From Fen-1135 sp963705275 (GTDB taxonomy: Bacteria; Desulfobacterota; Syntrophia; Syntrophales; UBA2185): a stretch of 64,000 nt of DNA. The notes beneath the pieces were generated by a model. That model was not told where the DNA came from and searched no databases. It saw nothing but the letters and a program-made list of their open reading frames with translations. Within the stretch, counting starts at the first letter, position 1, and each line of letters opens with the position of its first letter. The DNA lies in assembly GCA_963705275.1 (NCBI GenBank), contig OY970063.1:1488001-1552000 (forward strand). The letters run 5' to 3'. The translations under genes and the position numbers were made by a program. Positions 1-7,547 of the stretch are shown here, piece after piece.

Positions 1-1310
1 AGCGCTTCCGTCTGGGCAAACAGGTTCGCCATAAGCACTTCGTGATGACGGCCGATCGGATTCAGCGGCCGGCAGAATCCGATGAAATCGCACGGGATCA
101 GTTTAGTCCCCTGATGGATAAGCTGATAGAACGAATGCTGGCCGTTCGTGCCCGGCTCTCCCCAGTAGACGGGCCCCGTCTGGTAGTTGATAGCGGCGCC
201 TCCTACAGTCACACACTTGCCGTTGCTCTCCATAGTCAACTGCTGGAGGTAGGCGGGAAAGCGCTTGAGGTACTGATCGTAAGGCAGGACGGCAATGGTC
301 TCCGCACCGAAGAAATTATTGTACCAGATGGATAGGAGCGCCATGAGCACCGGCAGGTTCTCCTCGAATGGCGCTGTGCGGAAGTGCTCGTCCATCGCGC
401 GGAAGCCGGCGAGCATGTCCCTGAAGTTCTCCGGGCCGATGGCTATCATGGTCGAAAGTCCGATGGCCGAGTCCATGGAATAGCGGCCACCCACCCAGTC
501 CCAGAACCCGAACATGTTCGCCGTGTCGATGCCGAACTTCGCCACCTCCTCCGCATTGGTCGAGACAGCCACGAAGTGGCGGGCAACAGCCCTTTCGTTA
601 TGCAGGGCCTTCAGCGCCCATGCCCGCGCCGTGTGCGCATTAGCCATCGTTTCCAGGGTTGTGAAAGTCTTTGAAGAAATAATAAATAACGTCTCTTCGG
701 GGTTGAGATCGCGGGTGGCCTCTTCGAAGTCCGTGCCATCCACGTTGGAGACGAAACGGAAGGTCAATGCCCTTTTGCTGTAACGCTTCAGCGCCTCGTA
801 AGCCATGACAGGCCCGAGATCGGAGCCTCCAATCCCGATGTTGACAATACAATGGACAGGTCTACCGCTGTATCCCATCCACTCGAAGCTTCTCACCCGC
901 TCTGAAAAGATAGCCATCTTGTCAAGAACCGCGTGCACCTGTGGCACGACATCGACGCCGTCGACCACAATCTGCTCGCTCTTAGGCGCCCTTAAGGCGG
1001 TGTGAAGGACTGCCCGGTTCTCCGTGACGTTGATCTTCCGGCCCTGGAACATGGACTCTATGCACTTACGGAGGCCACACTCGTTGGCAAGATTTACGAG
1101 GAGCTTTATCGTCCTATCGGTGATCCGGTTCTTTGAGTAGTCGAGGTAAAGGCCGGCGCCTTCGGCCGCGAGGCGCTTGCCGCGGCGGGTATCATCAGCG
1201 AATAGCGACCGCAGATGGACATTGCCGATCTTTCTGTAATGCTCCGCGAGAGCCTTCCATGCCGGGCGTCTCGTCAGGGTTTTTGCAGCCGGTGTTCTTT
1301 TCTTAGCCAT
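1..1310 (-). CDS. pgi: Glucose-6-phosphate isomerase, C-terminus cut by window edge
   Basis: Interconverts glucose-6-phosphate and fructose-6-phosphate in cytoplasmic glycolysis and gluconeogenesis. Translating the complement from the ATG at 1310 gives 436 uninterrupted codons that run off the left edge. Family landmarks appear in order: IGIGGSDLG and SSKTFTTLET (phosphosugar-binding SIS domain), WDWVGGRYS, and the active-site segment GEPGTNGQHSFYQLIHQGT with its catalytic Glu. The well-studied enzyme is about 550 residues, so roughly 110 C-terminal residues, including the catalytic Lys segment, lie outside. A GGAGG ribosome site sits about 9 nt before the ATG, which fixes the start. The identification is secure; the promoter probably lies in the AT-rich gap shared with the divergent prenyltransferase gene. 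Confidence 0.96.
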   Translation of the reverse strand, partial: MAKKRTPAAKTLTRRPAWKALAEHYRKIGNVHLRSLFADDTRRGKRLAAEGAGLYLDYSKNRITDRTIKLLVNLANECGLRKCIESMFQGRKINVTENRAVLHTALRAPKSEQIVVDGVDVVPQVHAVLDKMAIFSERVRSFEWMGYSGRPVHCIVNIGIGGSDLGPVMAYEALKRYSKRALTFRFVSNVDGTDFEEATRDLNPEETLFIISSKTFTTLETMANAHTARAWALKALHNERAVARHFVAVSTNAEEVAKFGIDTANMFGFWDWVGGRYSMDSAIGLSTMIAIGPENFRDMLAGFRAMDEHFRTAPFEENLPVLMALLSIWYNNFFGAETIAVLPYDQYLKRFPAYLQQLTMESNGKCVTVGGAAINYQTGPVYWGEPGTNGQHSFYQLIHQGTKLIPCDFIGFCRPLNPIGRHHEVLMANLFAQTEA

Positions 1311-1637
1311 CGTCGTTTTCCTCCCGGTTGGATTGTCCTCCCAATTAGGTGCTGGCCCGGTTTGAGAATTACCAAAATATCGGAATCCTATGTGCGAAAC
1401 TTAATTCATTGAAAACGCGAAGCAGTCTGGAAAAAATTGAACATTTTAAACAGCAAATATAATACTCGTTATTATGTACCAAATATTTTTTATTAAAAAT
1501 AGAAAAATCAGCAATCGGGAAATAGCTGATTTATCCCCGCATGATGCCTTAACTGATCTTTTCATAAAATATGTATTGAAAAAGAGTAAATTTAATTTGA
1601 CAATAATAACAGCTCTCAAAGTTGGAGGTCACCTGTA
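1311..1637. promoter_or_regulatory. Divergent intergenic region, pgi / prenyltransferase
   Basis: AT-rich 327 bp gap between two divergently transcribed genes, so both promoters should lie here. On the plus strand a TTGACA hexamer occurs at about 1597-1602, but no convincing -10 partner is seen before the GGAGG ribosome site of the prenyltransferase gene. No ORF or strong hairpin was found. Confidence 0.4.
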
Positions 1638-2597
1638 ATGCCGCTTAAGATGAAATTGGTGCGTAAGGACGGGAAGCCGCTTGGCACCTTCGGCACGTGG
1701 ATTCAGGCATTCCGCCTGCATTACGTGCCCACCAGCATCTTCCCCGCCCTCCTGGGAAGCGCCATTGCGTGGGCCGCATTGGGGAAATTCAATTTATTGT
1801 ATTTTGTCATGGTCATCGTGGGTGTGACGGTACACCACATCGGCCTCAACATGATCGATGATGTCTTTGATTATCTCCACGCAGTGGATCGTTCGCACGG
1901 TGAAGAGAAGAATCCCTATACAGGTGGGAGCGGGGTTCTGACGGGTGGGCTCCTTTCCGCCGAATATGTCCTGGCGGCGGCGATTGTCTGTTACCTCATC
2001 GGGATCGCCATAGCCATCTGCCTGACCGTTCTGGTCGGCTGGCCTGTGCTCATATTCGCCGCTATCGGCGTTTTCTCCTCCGTTTTTTATACCATGCCGC
2101 CCATAAGGTACGGCTACCGTGGCTTCGGCGAATTAAGCCTGCTTATCAATTTCGGCCCCGTCATCTGTCTCGGTGCATTCTATGTGCAGACGCAAACGAT
2201 TGCCTGGGAACCCTTTGTCATTTCCTTTGTCCCCGGATTCCTCATGTGGTCCATGATTGTCATAAATGAGATACCCGATTATGAGGAGGACCGCGAGGCA
2301 GGGAAGTTGAATCTCGTCGCGCGTCTTGGGAAAAGGCAGGGTGTAATATTATATGTTGCGGGACTTGTTTGCGCTTACGCGACAGTATTCCTGTCGGCTT
2401 CCTTCGGGGTCACCACTTTCGGTGTCCTCCTCGGGCTTCTAACACTGCCGGTTGCATATGATGCGTTTCGTATACTGAATAAGAATTACATGGATAAAAT
2501 GAGAATGGCCCCCGCGAACCTTGCCACAATAAAGGTCCACGCACTTACACTTTCTTGTCTCATCATAGGGTATCTTGCAACGGGAGTTTTGTCATAA
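1638..2597 (+). CDS. UbiA-family prenyltransferase (MenA-like)
   Basis: Integral membrane enzyme that would attach a polyprenyl chain to an aromatic acceptor, as in menaquinone synthesis. The 319 residues hold about eight to nine hydrophobic segments. The two Asp-rich motifs of the superfamily are visible: NMIDDVFDYLHAVD (about residues 73-86) and NEIPDYEEDREAGK (about 213-226), which bind the Mg-diphosphate of the prenyl donor. The second motif followed by LNLVARLGKR is most like MenA (1,4-dihydroxy-2-naphthoate prenyltransferase). No other menaquinone genes are adjacent, so the acceptor is not proven. GGAGG precedes the ATG by 8-9 nt. A respiratory quinone would fit the cytochrome systems elsewhere in the window. 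Confidence 0.85.
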   Translation: MPLKMKLVRKDGKPLGTFGTWIQAFRLHYVPTSIFPALLGSAIAWAALGKFNLLYFVMVIVGVTVHHIGLNMIDDVFDYLHAVDRSHGEEKNPYTGGSGVLTGGLLSAEYVLAAAIVCYLIGIAIAICLTVLVGWPVLIFAAIGVFSSVFYTMPPIRYGYRGFGELSLLINFGPVICLGAFYVQTQTIAWEPFVISFVPGFLMWSMIVINEIPDYEEDREAGKLNLVARLGKRQGVILYVAGLVCAYATVFLSASFGVTTFGVLLGLLTLPVAYDAFRILNKNYMDKMRMAPANLATIKVHALTLSCLIIGYLATGVLS

Positions 2598-2759
2598 CAC
2601 GCATGGCAAGGATCTGTTCCCAGCTATTCCCTTAGCCCTTAAGTAGTCTTGTACTTTCTTGTAACCTAACCTTGCGGCAGTTCTATAGCCGCTGATTGCT
2701 TGTTCATTATAACCCACTTTCTTATTTGCGTCCCCACGATTGACATAGGCCCTCGCATC
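2592..2759 (-). pseudogene. TPR-repeat protein remnant
   Basis: The complement of this gap translates without stops into about 55 residues ending at a TGA that overlaps the prenyltransferase stop. It contains a clear tetratricopeptide-like stretch: AYVNRGDANKKVGYNEQAIS followed by GYRTAARLGYKKVQDYLRAKG. The NRG..N...G....AI..Y..A.RL pattern is that of TPR units. There is no start codon, and upstream the frame is closed by the stop codon of the GNAT gene, so this is the 3' end of a lost gene. It is not the tail of the GNAT gene, whose family ends where that ORF stops. Confidence 0.55.
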
Positions 2760-3599
2760 CTATCCGAACTCAGGGCCGAGGGAAGCGCAAAGCAACCCTG
2801 CTTGGCCAGCATACCCGTTTGTTCCACGGAACATCCTGGTTAAAGGACGTGAGAATTCGAAGCCGCGAGCTTTGACCAGAGGAACTGCCCAGGGATTTAG
2901 CCGCAGACAATCGACAAATATAAGTTCCCTCGACGATCGCAGTAAAAAAGAATTGAGCAGCCTTTCCGCCGCGTCTGCATTGCGAGCAACCCATGGCCCC
3001 ATGTGATCGGCAAGCGAACCCAGCCGACCGAAACTGTATCCGGTAATTTCCTCTTCTTGTTGATCTACCAAAGTGAGGTGCGGTGCCTCTTGAGCAAGAG
3101 AACGGAGGAGTCCGCTCCTATCAGCTCCGAATATTTCCCGGTCCATTTGCAGCACATCTTCTATCGATACTGGCGCATTCTCCACCGCTTTCTCTTTAGC
3201 AGTGCGACTTAGCATCCAACGCTCGATGTCGTATTCGCTCATGAAACCAAGTTTTTCATAAAGGGGTTTGCCCTGCGGTGTGGCATCGAGCTTTATGGCG
3301 GGAATCTTCTGCGAATCAAGGAAGTATATTGCACGTTCGAGCAGAGCAGTTCCAATACCCTGACCTCGATACTGTTCGTCAACGATTAGCATGCCAATCC
3401 ATGAAAATCTGCCATCGTACGCTATTGTCGCAGATGTACCTATCACATTGCCATGACATTCCATCACAAAGCACCCTTCAGGACTGGCCGATATAAATCG
3501 AACCCAATCAGCAGCCGTTTGATTCCAACCGGCCGCGTCTTTCAATCGAATCGCGACGGGGATGTCCTCAAAAGTCATCGTTCGCAATCTGAAATTCAT
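2760..3599 (-). CDS. GNAT-family N-acetyltransferase (two-domain)
   Basis: A 279-residue protein. The N-terminal half is a standard GNAT domain, with the acetyl-CoA binding loop QYRGQGIGTALL at about residues 75-86 and a following YEKLGF signature near 111. The C-terminal half (about 140-279) resembles the second acetyltransferase-like domain found in YitH-type proteins. The acceptor is unknown. It is convergent with the prenyltransferase, separated by a TPR remnant. No clear Shine-Dalgarno precedes the ATG at 3599, so a slightly different start is possible. Confidence 0.8.
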   Translation of the reverse strand: MNFRLRTMTFEDIPVAIRLKDAAGWNQTAADWVRFISASPEGCFVMECHGNVIGTSATIAYDGRFSWIGMLIVDEQYRGQGIGTALLERAIYFLDSQKIPAIKLDATPQGKPLYEKLGFMSEYDIERWMLSRTAKEKAVENAPVSIEDVLQMDREIFGADRSGLLRSLAQEAPHLTLVDQQEEEITGYSFGRLGSLADHMGPWVARNADAAERLLNSFLLRSSRELIFVDCLRLNPWAVPLVKARGFEFSRPLTRMFRGTNGYAGQAGLLCASLGPEFG

Positions 3600-3649
3600 C
3601 AGTTCAAGTCCCAGAGAGTTTTCTTAAGTTCACGTATTCTGCACATCCC

Positions 3650-4645
3650 TCAGGAGGGAATAAAATCTTCCTGCCTGACAACCCGAAGAAAGATGGTATC
3701 CACGGGGCAGACATGCGTGCAGACGCCGCATCCGATGCATGAATCAACGTTTACTTCTGCCACATTTGAAGTGTTCAAACTAATGGCGTCCATAGGACAA
3801 TCAGCAACACAAATTCCGCAGCCCGTACAGGATTCGCCGTCAATGACTGCCTGATAACGGCTGGGAACCAGCATGCTGCTGGTGGAAGGGTCTTTCATAT
3901 AGGGCAGGCCTATGCAGCAGCACGAGCAGCAGTTGCAGATGACCGTACCGAGGGACGCTTTGTTTTCAGTGAGATGGACGAGACCCGCTTCTTCGGCCTT
4001 GCGGAGAATATTCTTTGCCTCTTCTGCACCAATCTTGCGACCTGTGCCACGCTTGATTGCGTATTCAGCGCCCCTGTTAATCTGAAGACAGACATTGATC
4101 GGTTTGTCGCATTTGCGCATGATCATCCGGCAGGGACAGTTCGTTACGGCGATGACAGATGCGCGGTCGACTATCTGAGCCGCGTCCTCATAGGCCAGCA
4201 CTTTGCTTTTTGATTCGATATTTTCGTTGATGGGAATGACCCGGAAAAAAGGTGGCGCCTTCATAGACTTCAATGCAGCCGGGACCTGAGGATATTCCTC
4301 TTCCATATATTGCCGCCAGAGGTCGAGAAGATTAGGCGGTGCCTCCTCCCAAAGGGTAGAGGCGTCGTGGAATTGGATGATATGCCTGGGCAGGCGGTAG
4401 ATGGTCTTTCCCTCTTTCGTCGCCTCAAATACAAGTCCCTTGTGGAAAAGAACCCGGATCATGCCGTCGATTTCTTCCCGCTCTTTACCGAGGCGCTGAA
4501 CGAGATCTTCCGCAGTCGCCGGAAGTGTGTTGAGTAAGAAGGCCTCTTCACCTGAGCAGACGATCTCCCATATCTTTGGAACGATGCTTGAATGCCCTGC
4601 CCCAACTTTATTTGACAATTCCTGATAAAGATTATTGTGCGTCAT
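3650..4645 (-). CDS. 4Fe-4S ferredoxin-domain protein with N-terminal winged-helix-like region
   Basis: Probable cytoplasmic electron carrier or redox regulator of 331 residues. The C-terminus holds two [4Fe-4S] motifs, CTGCGICVADCP and CIGCGVCTHVCP, in bacterial 2x4Fe-4S ferredoxin arrangement. Additional cysteine clusters occur midway (NCPCRMIMRKC and CNCCSCCCIG), which may bind a further cluster. The first ~100 residues, with a short 'GLVFEATKEGKTIYRLP' wing, look like a winged helix. I chose the ATG at 4645 because AAGGAG lies 6 nt upstream; an in-frame ATG at 4714 has no such site. Similar proteins of unknown role are common in anaerobic Desulfobacterota. The partner is unknown. Confidence 0.75.
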   Translation of the reverse strand: MTHNNLYQELSNKVGAGHSSIVPKIWEIVCSGEEAFLLNTLPATAEDLVQRLGKEREEIDGMIRVLFHKGLVFEATKEGKTIYRLPRHIIQFHDASTLWEEAPPNLLDLWRQYMEEEYPQVPAALKSMKAPPFFRVIPINENIESKSKVLAYEDAAQIVDRASVIAVTNCPCRMIMRKCDKPINVCLQINRGAEYAIKRGTGRKIGAEEAKNILRKAEEAGLVHLTENKASLGTVICNCCSCCCIGLPYMKDPSTSSMLVPSRYQAVIDGESCTGCGICVADCPMDAISLNTSNVAEVNVDSCIGCGVCTHVCPVDTIFLRVVRQEDFIPS

Positions 4646-4950
4646 ACCTTCTCCTTTATGATGTTGTGCGCCGATGCTGCCATAGATTTCTCTCCTAAAA
4701 ATAATCCTACGCATTCATCCCTTTGACGTCAACCAGTCATTAACATATTGGGCAATATCTTTCCATCCCGGCTCGCCAGCTATCCAGGGAAGTCATATAA
4801 AGGAGGTTGTTTAGTTCACCTCCAAAGTGCCCCAAACCGCGAGGACAAAAATGGTGAGTCATACACCAACCATGGGCAAAAAAATGCATTGAAAAAAAAG
4901 TGTGTAATAAGATAATAGAATAGTGGAGCAGAAACAAGTGAGAGGTATTT

Positions 4951-5787
4951 ATGAAAACCCTATATGCGTTGAAAGGTAGAGTTTCTAATTTTTTTCTCAG
5001 CGTGGGAATCATCGGGTTCCTGCTGATCATTCTGTCCTGCGCCACTGTCCCCGTGACAGGCAGAAGCAGCTTGCACATCCTTCCTGACTCTGAAGTGATG
5101 ACGATGAGCTTTCAGCAGTACAGTGACGTCTTGAAAAAATCAAAGCTTTCAAACGACGCCGAAAAGGTGCAGATGGTGAGGAGAGTGGGTACGAGAATAG
5201 CGCGGGCCTCCGAGGAATTTATGAGAGATGCCGGAATGGAGTCGGAGATCAAAAATTTTCAATGGGAATTCAATTTGATCCAGGATGACAAGACGGTCAA
5301 TGCCTGGTGCATGCCCGGCGGTAAAGTAGGGGTTTACACAGGCATCCTTCCGGTGACCCGCGATGAGACCGGGCTGGCGGTTGTCATGGGCCACGAGGTT
5401 GGCCATGCCATCGCCAAACATGGAAATGAGAGGATGAGTCAAGGGCTCCTGGCTCAGCTCGGAGCGGCCGGACTGTCTGTTGCCCTCTCGACACAGCCGG
5501 GACCCACGAGCGATATCTTCATGGCCGCTTATGGAGTGGGAACAAATGTGGGAATACTGCTTCCCTACAGCCGTATCCATGAGTCCGAGGCAGACCGGAT
5601 CGGTCTGTCTTTAATGGCGAGGGCGGGATATGATCCGAGAGCCGCTGTTCCTTTCTGGCAGAGGATGAGCGAGAAGGGGGGGAGCAAGCCACCTGAATTC
5701 CTGTCAACCCACCCTGCTCCAGAGACACGGGTAAAGCAGATTGAGGCCCTGATTCCCGAAGCCATGAAGTATTATCGACCGCGCTAA
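4951..5787 (+). CDS. M48-family metalloprotease, lipoprotein
   Basis: Zinc metallopeptidase predicted to sit in the periplasm, anchored by a lipid. The N-terminus has a hydrophobic segment followed by a lipobox ending at Cys30 (IILSC). The zinc site HEVGH is at residues 148-152 and the third ligand Glu lies in the ESEAD element near 213, as in LoiP/BepA-type M48 proteins. Length 278 is normal for the stand-alone catalytic domain without TPRs. It would act in envelope protein quality control. GAGAGG lies upstream of the ATG. The next gene, 62 bp downstream on the same strand, is an OmpA-like lipoprotein. Confidence 0.9.
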   Translation: MKTLYALKGRVSNFFLSVGIIGFLLIILSCATVPVTGRSSLHILPDSEVMTMSFQQYSDVLKKSKLSNDAEKVQMVRRVGTRIARASEEFMRDAGMESEIKNFQWEFNLIQDDKTVNAWCMPGGKVGVYTGILPVTRDETGLAVVMGHEVGHAIAKHGNERMSQGLLAQLGAAGLSVALSTQPGPTSDIFMAAYGVGTNVGILLPYSRIHESEADRIGLSLMARAGYDPRAAVPFWQRMSEKGGSKPPEFLSTHPAPETRVKQIEALIPEAMKYYRPR

Positions 5788-5849
5788 ATAATTTCCTCTC
5801 CGGATCTCTATTCGCGTTTATAATATTTACCAAAGAAAGGAAAATTAAA

Positions 5850-6515
5850 ATGAATAAAAAAATAATGTTGGTTTTTCTCTGTTTCGTGCTTTTCATTTTG
5901 TGTTTCACAGGCTGCACAGCTCCTCAAACAAAGACTGAAAAGGGCGCTGTTTATGGGGCGGCGGGCGGCGCCGTAGCTGGAGGTGTGCTCGGACAGGTTA
6001 TCGGCCATGATACCAAGGGCACCCTTATTGGTGCAGCGATCGGCGCGGCCATAGGGGGGGCTGGAGGCGCCGGAGTCGGCAAGATGATGGACAATCAGGA
6101 AAAAGAGATGCGTGCCGCTTTGGCTTCCTCGGAAGCCGCTGCTGTTTCAAGGGAAGGCAATCTCCTGGCGGTGACTTTTAAAGGTGACGTTACGTTTGAT
6201 ACCAATTCCGCAGTCGTGAGACCGGGGCTTTACTCCGAAATAAACCGTGTCGCAGGCGTTATGAATCAATACCCTAAGACTTTAATCAGGGTGGAGGGGC
6301 ATACCGACAGTATCGGTTCCAACGAATTTAATATGGGTCTTTCGACCCGGCGCGCCACTGCCGTAAAGAACTTATTGGTTCAGCGCGGCATAAGCGCAAG
6401 CCGCATTGAAGTTGTCGGGTTTGGAGAGACCGTACCTGTTGCAAGCAATAACACAGAGGCCGGACGTCAAAAAAATAGGAGGGTGGAAATCAAGATCGCG
6501 CCACAAGTACAGTAG
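5850..6515 (+). CDS. OmpA-family lipoprotein with glycine zipper (YiaD-like)
   Basis: Outer-membrane lipoprotein of 221 residues. The signal peptide ends in a lipobox at Cys22 (FTGC). Residues ~30-80 form a Gly/Ala-rich glycine zipper (GAAGGAVAGGVLGQ and following). The C-terminal ~110 residues are an OmpA peptidoglycan-binding domain, with VEGHTDSIGSNEFNMGLSTR and the closing NRRVEIKI. The protein would tether the outer membrane to the cell wall. An AAAGGA site precedes the ATG. It ends just before a hairpin terminator that overlaps the convergent methyltransferase gene. Confidence 0.92.
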   Translation: MNKKIMLVFLCFVLFILCFTGCTAPQTKTEKGAVYGAAGGAVAGGVLGQVIGHDTKGTLIGAAIGAAIGGAGGAGVGKMMDNQEKEMRAALASSEAAAVSREGNLLAVTFKGDVTFDTNSAVVRPGLYSEINRVAGVMNQYPKTLIRVEGHTDSIGSNEFNMGLSTRRATAVKNLLVQRGISASRIEVVGFGETVPVASNNTEAGRQKNRRVEIKIAPQVQ

Positions 6516-6568
6516 GTCTTGGCAGGAGCAAAAAAGGTTCAAAAATAGACTGATTTTTTTGATTTTCA

Positions 6569-7123
6569 TTAAAGAGGCAGGGTCCAGGCGGCCCTGCCTT
6601 TCTTGTTAATAGGAAAAGGGATTACCGATTGAATAGGCCGGCATTTCATATATCGCTGCTTCTCTTCCGTAATGTCCCAGGCTCCCGAGGAAGTGATCTT
6701 TGTCCTGGCTATATTCCGTTTCTGATGGCCGTCGTCTATGAACAGCATCCCATCGGGCTTTGATATCCGGTTAAGCTCTTTTAAGAATATGGTGGGATTT
6801 GAAACCATATGAAACACATCGAGGGCATAGATAAGGTCGATGCTGCCATCGTTTAATGGACATCTTTCCTTCGAGGCTATGAGCGCGGTTACATTGTGCA
6901 GGTTTTCTTTTGAGATGCGTTTATTGACATATTCGATTGCCAGTTCATGAATATCAATTGCATAGACCCTGCCCTCAGCGCCCACCAGTTCAGATGCTTT
7001 CCTGATATATGATCCAGGCCCACATCCATAATCAACAACGCTCTGACCCCGGCGGATGCCAAATTCATCGAGAAGCTTGTCCTTTTGAATAAATATATCT
7101 CTTATCTTAAACATCAAGGCCAT
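6569..7123 (-). CDS. Class I SAM-dependent methyltransferase
   Basis: A 184-residue Rossmann-fold methyltransferase (Methyltransf_11/25 type). Motif I is VVDYGCGPGSY at about residues 29-39, the acidic end of strand 2 is VYAIDIHE near 54, and motif IV is LIYALDVFHM near 98. The substrate cannot be told. The ATG at 7123 has AGGA just upstream; a second ATG three codons in is possible. The last codons (ending AAWTLPL) fall inside the terminator hairpin of the convergent gene, so the C-terminus is dictated by that element. It is monocistronic. Confidence 0.85.
   Translation of the reverse strand: MALMFKIRDIFIQKDKLLDEFGIRRGQSVVDYGCGPGSYIRKASELVGAEGRVYAIDIHELAIEYVNKRISKENLHNVTALIASKERCPLNDGSIDLIYALDVFHMVSNPTIFLKELNRISKPDGMLFIDDGHQKRNIARTKITSSGAWDITEEKQRYMKCRPIQSVIPFPINKKGRAAWTLPL
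6575..6605 (+). terminator. Hairpin terminator between convergent genes
   Basis: Perfect 8-bp stem (6575-6582 with 6592-6599), 9-nt loop, then a T-rich tract. It serves the OmpA-like gene. The hairpin DNA is also the last codons of the convergent methyltransferase gene. It belongs to a set of look-alike AGGCAGGG/CCCTGCCT terminators in this window. Confidence 0.8.
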
Positions 7124-7547
7124 TATCCTGAATGCCAGATCAGGACATCCTGTCTATGCCGCTGCCAAAGATGTTTGCTTGCATAAATGAACCTCCCACC
7201 CAAGCTGTTCTGTACAACAAGTTGAGTTATTCGCATATCTTTTTTCTGATATGCCCCCGGAACTTGTACCATATATAAGGTTAGGATTCCGCCGTTATGA
7301 GGGCTTCTCGATCACTGTGACATGAGAACTACACCAGTCGTTTTCGTTGGTAGACTATTTATTACAAGAACTTAGCGAGCCGGATGGCGCACGGATTTCA
7401 CTAATGCGTTTCGTAATGACGTATGTTAGAGTACCCGCCCATCGACGATTGGGTGTGTTCTATTCTGGACCGTAAGTTGCATGGAAATTGACAAGCCCGG
7501 TTGCGGTTTCGGAAAGAGGAGCGAAGGATTCTACTTGAAATAAGAGT
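7124..7547. other. Intergenic gap upstream of PBP1b gene
   Basis: 424 bp between divergent genes, presumably holding the promoters of the methyltransferase and of the PBP1b operon. A TTGACA occurs at about 7487-7492, 55 bp before the PBP1b start, without a clear -10. I saw no coding sequence or strong repeat. Confidence 0.3.

Noticed and set aside
4740..4950. Possible coding remnants in the gap before the M48 gene
   Set aside because: Two frames give short plausible peptides, but neither has a start with a ribosome site or a known domain.
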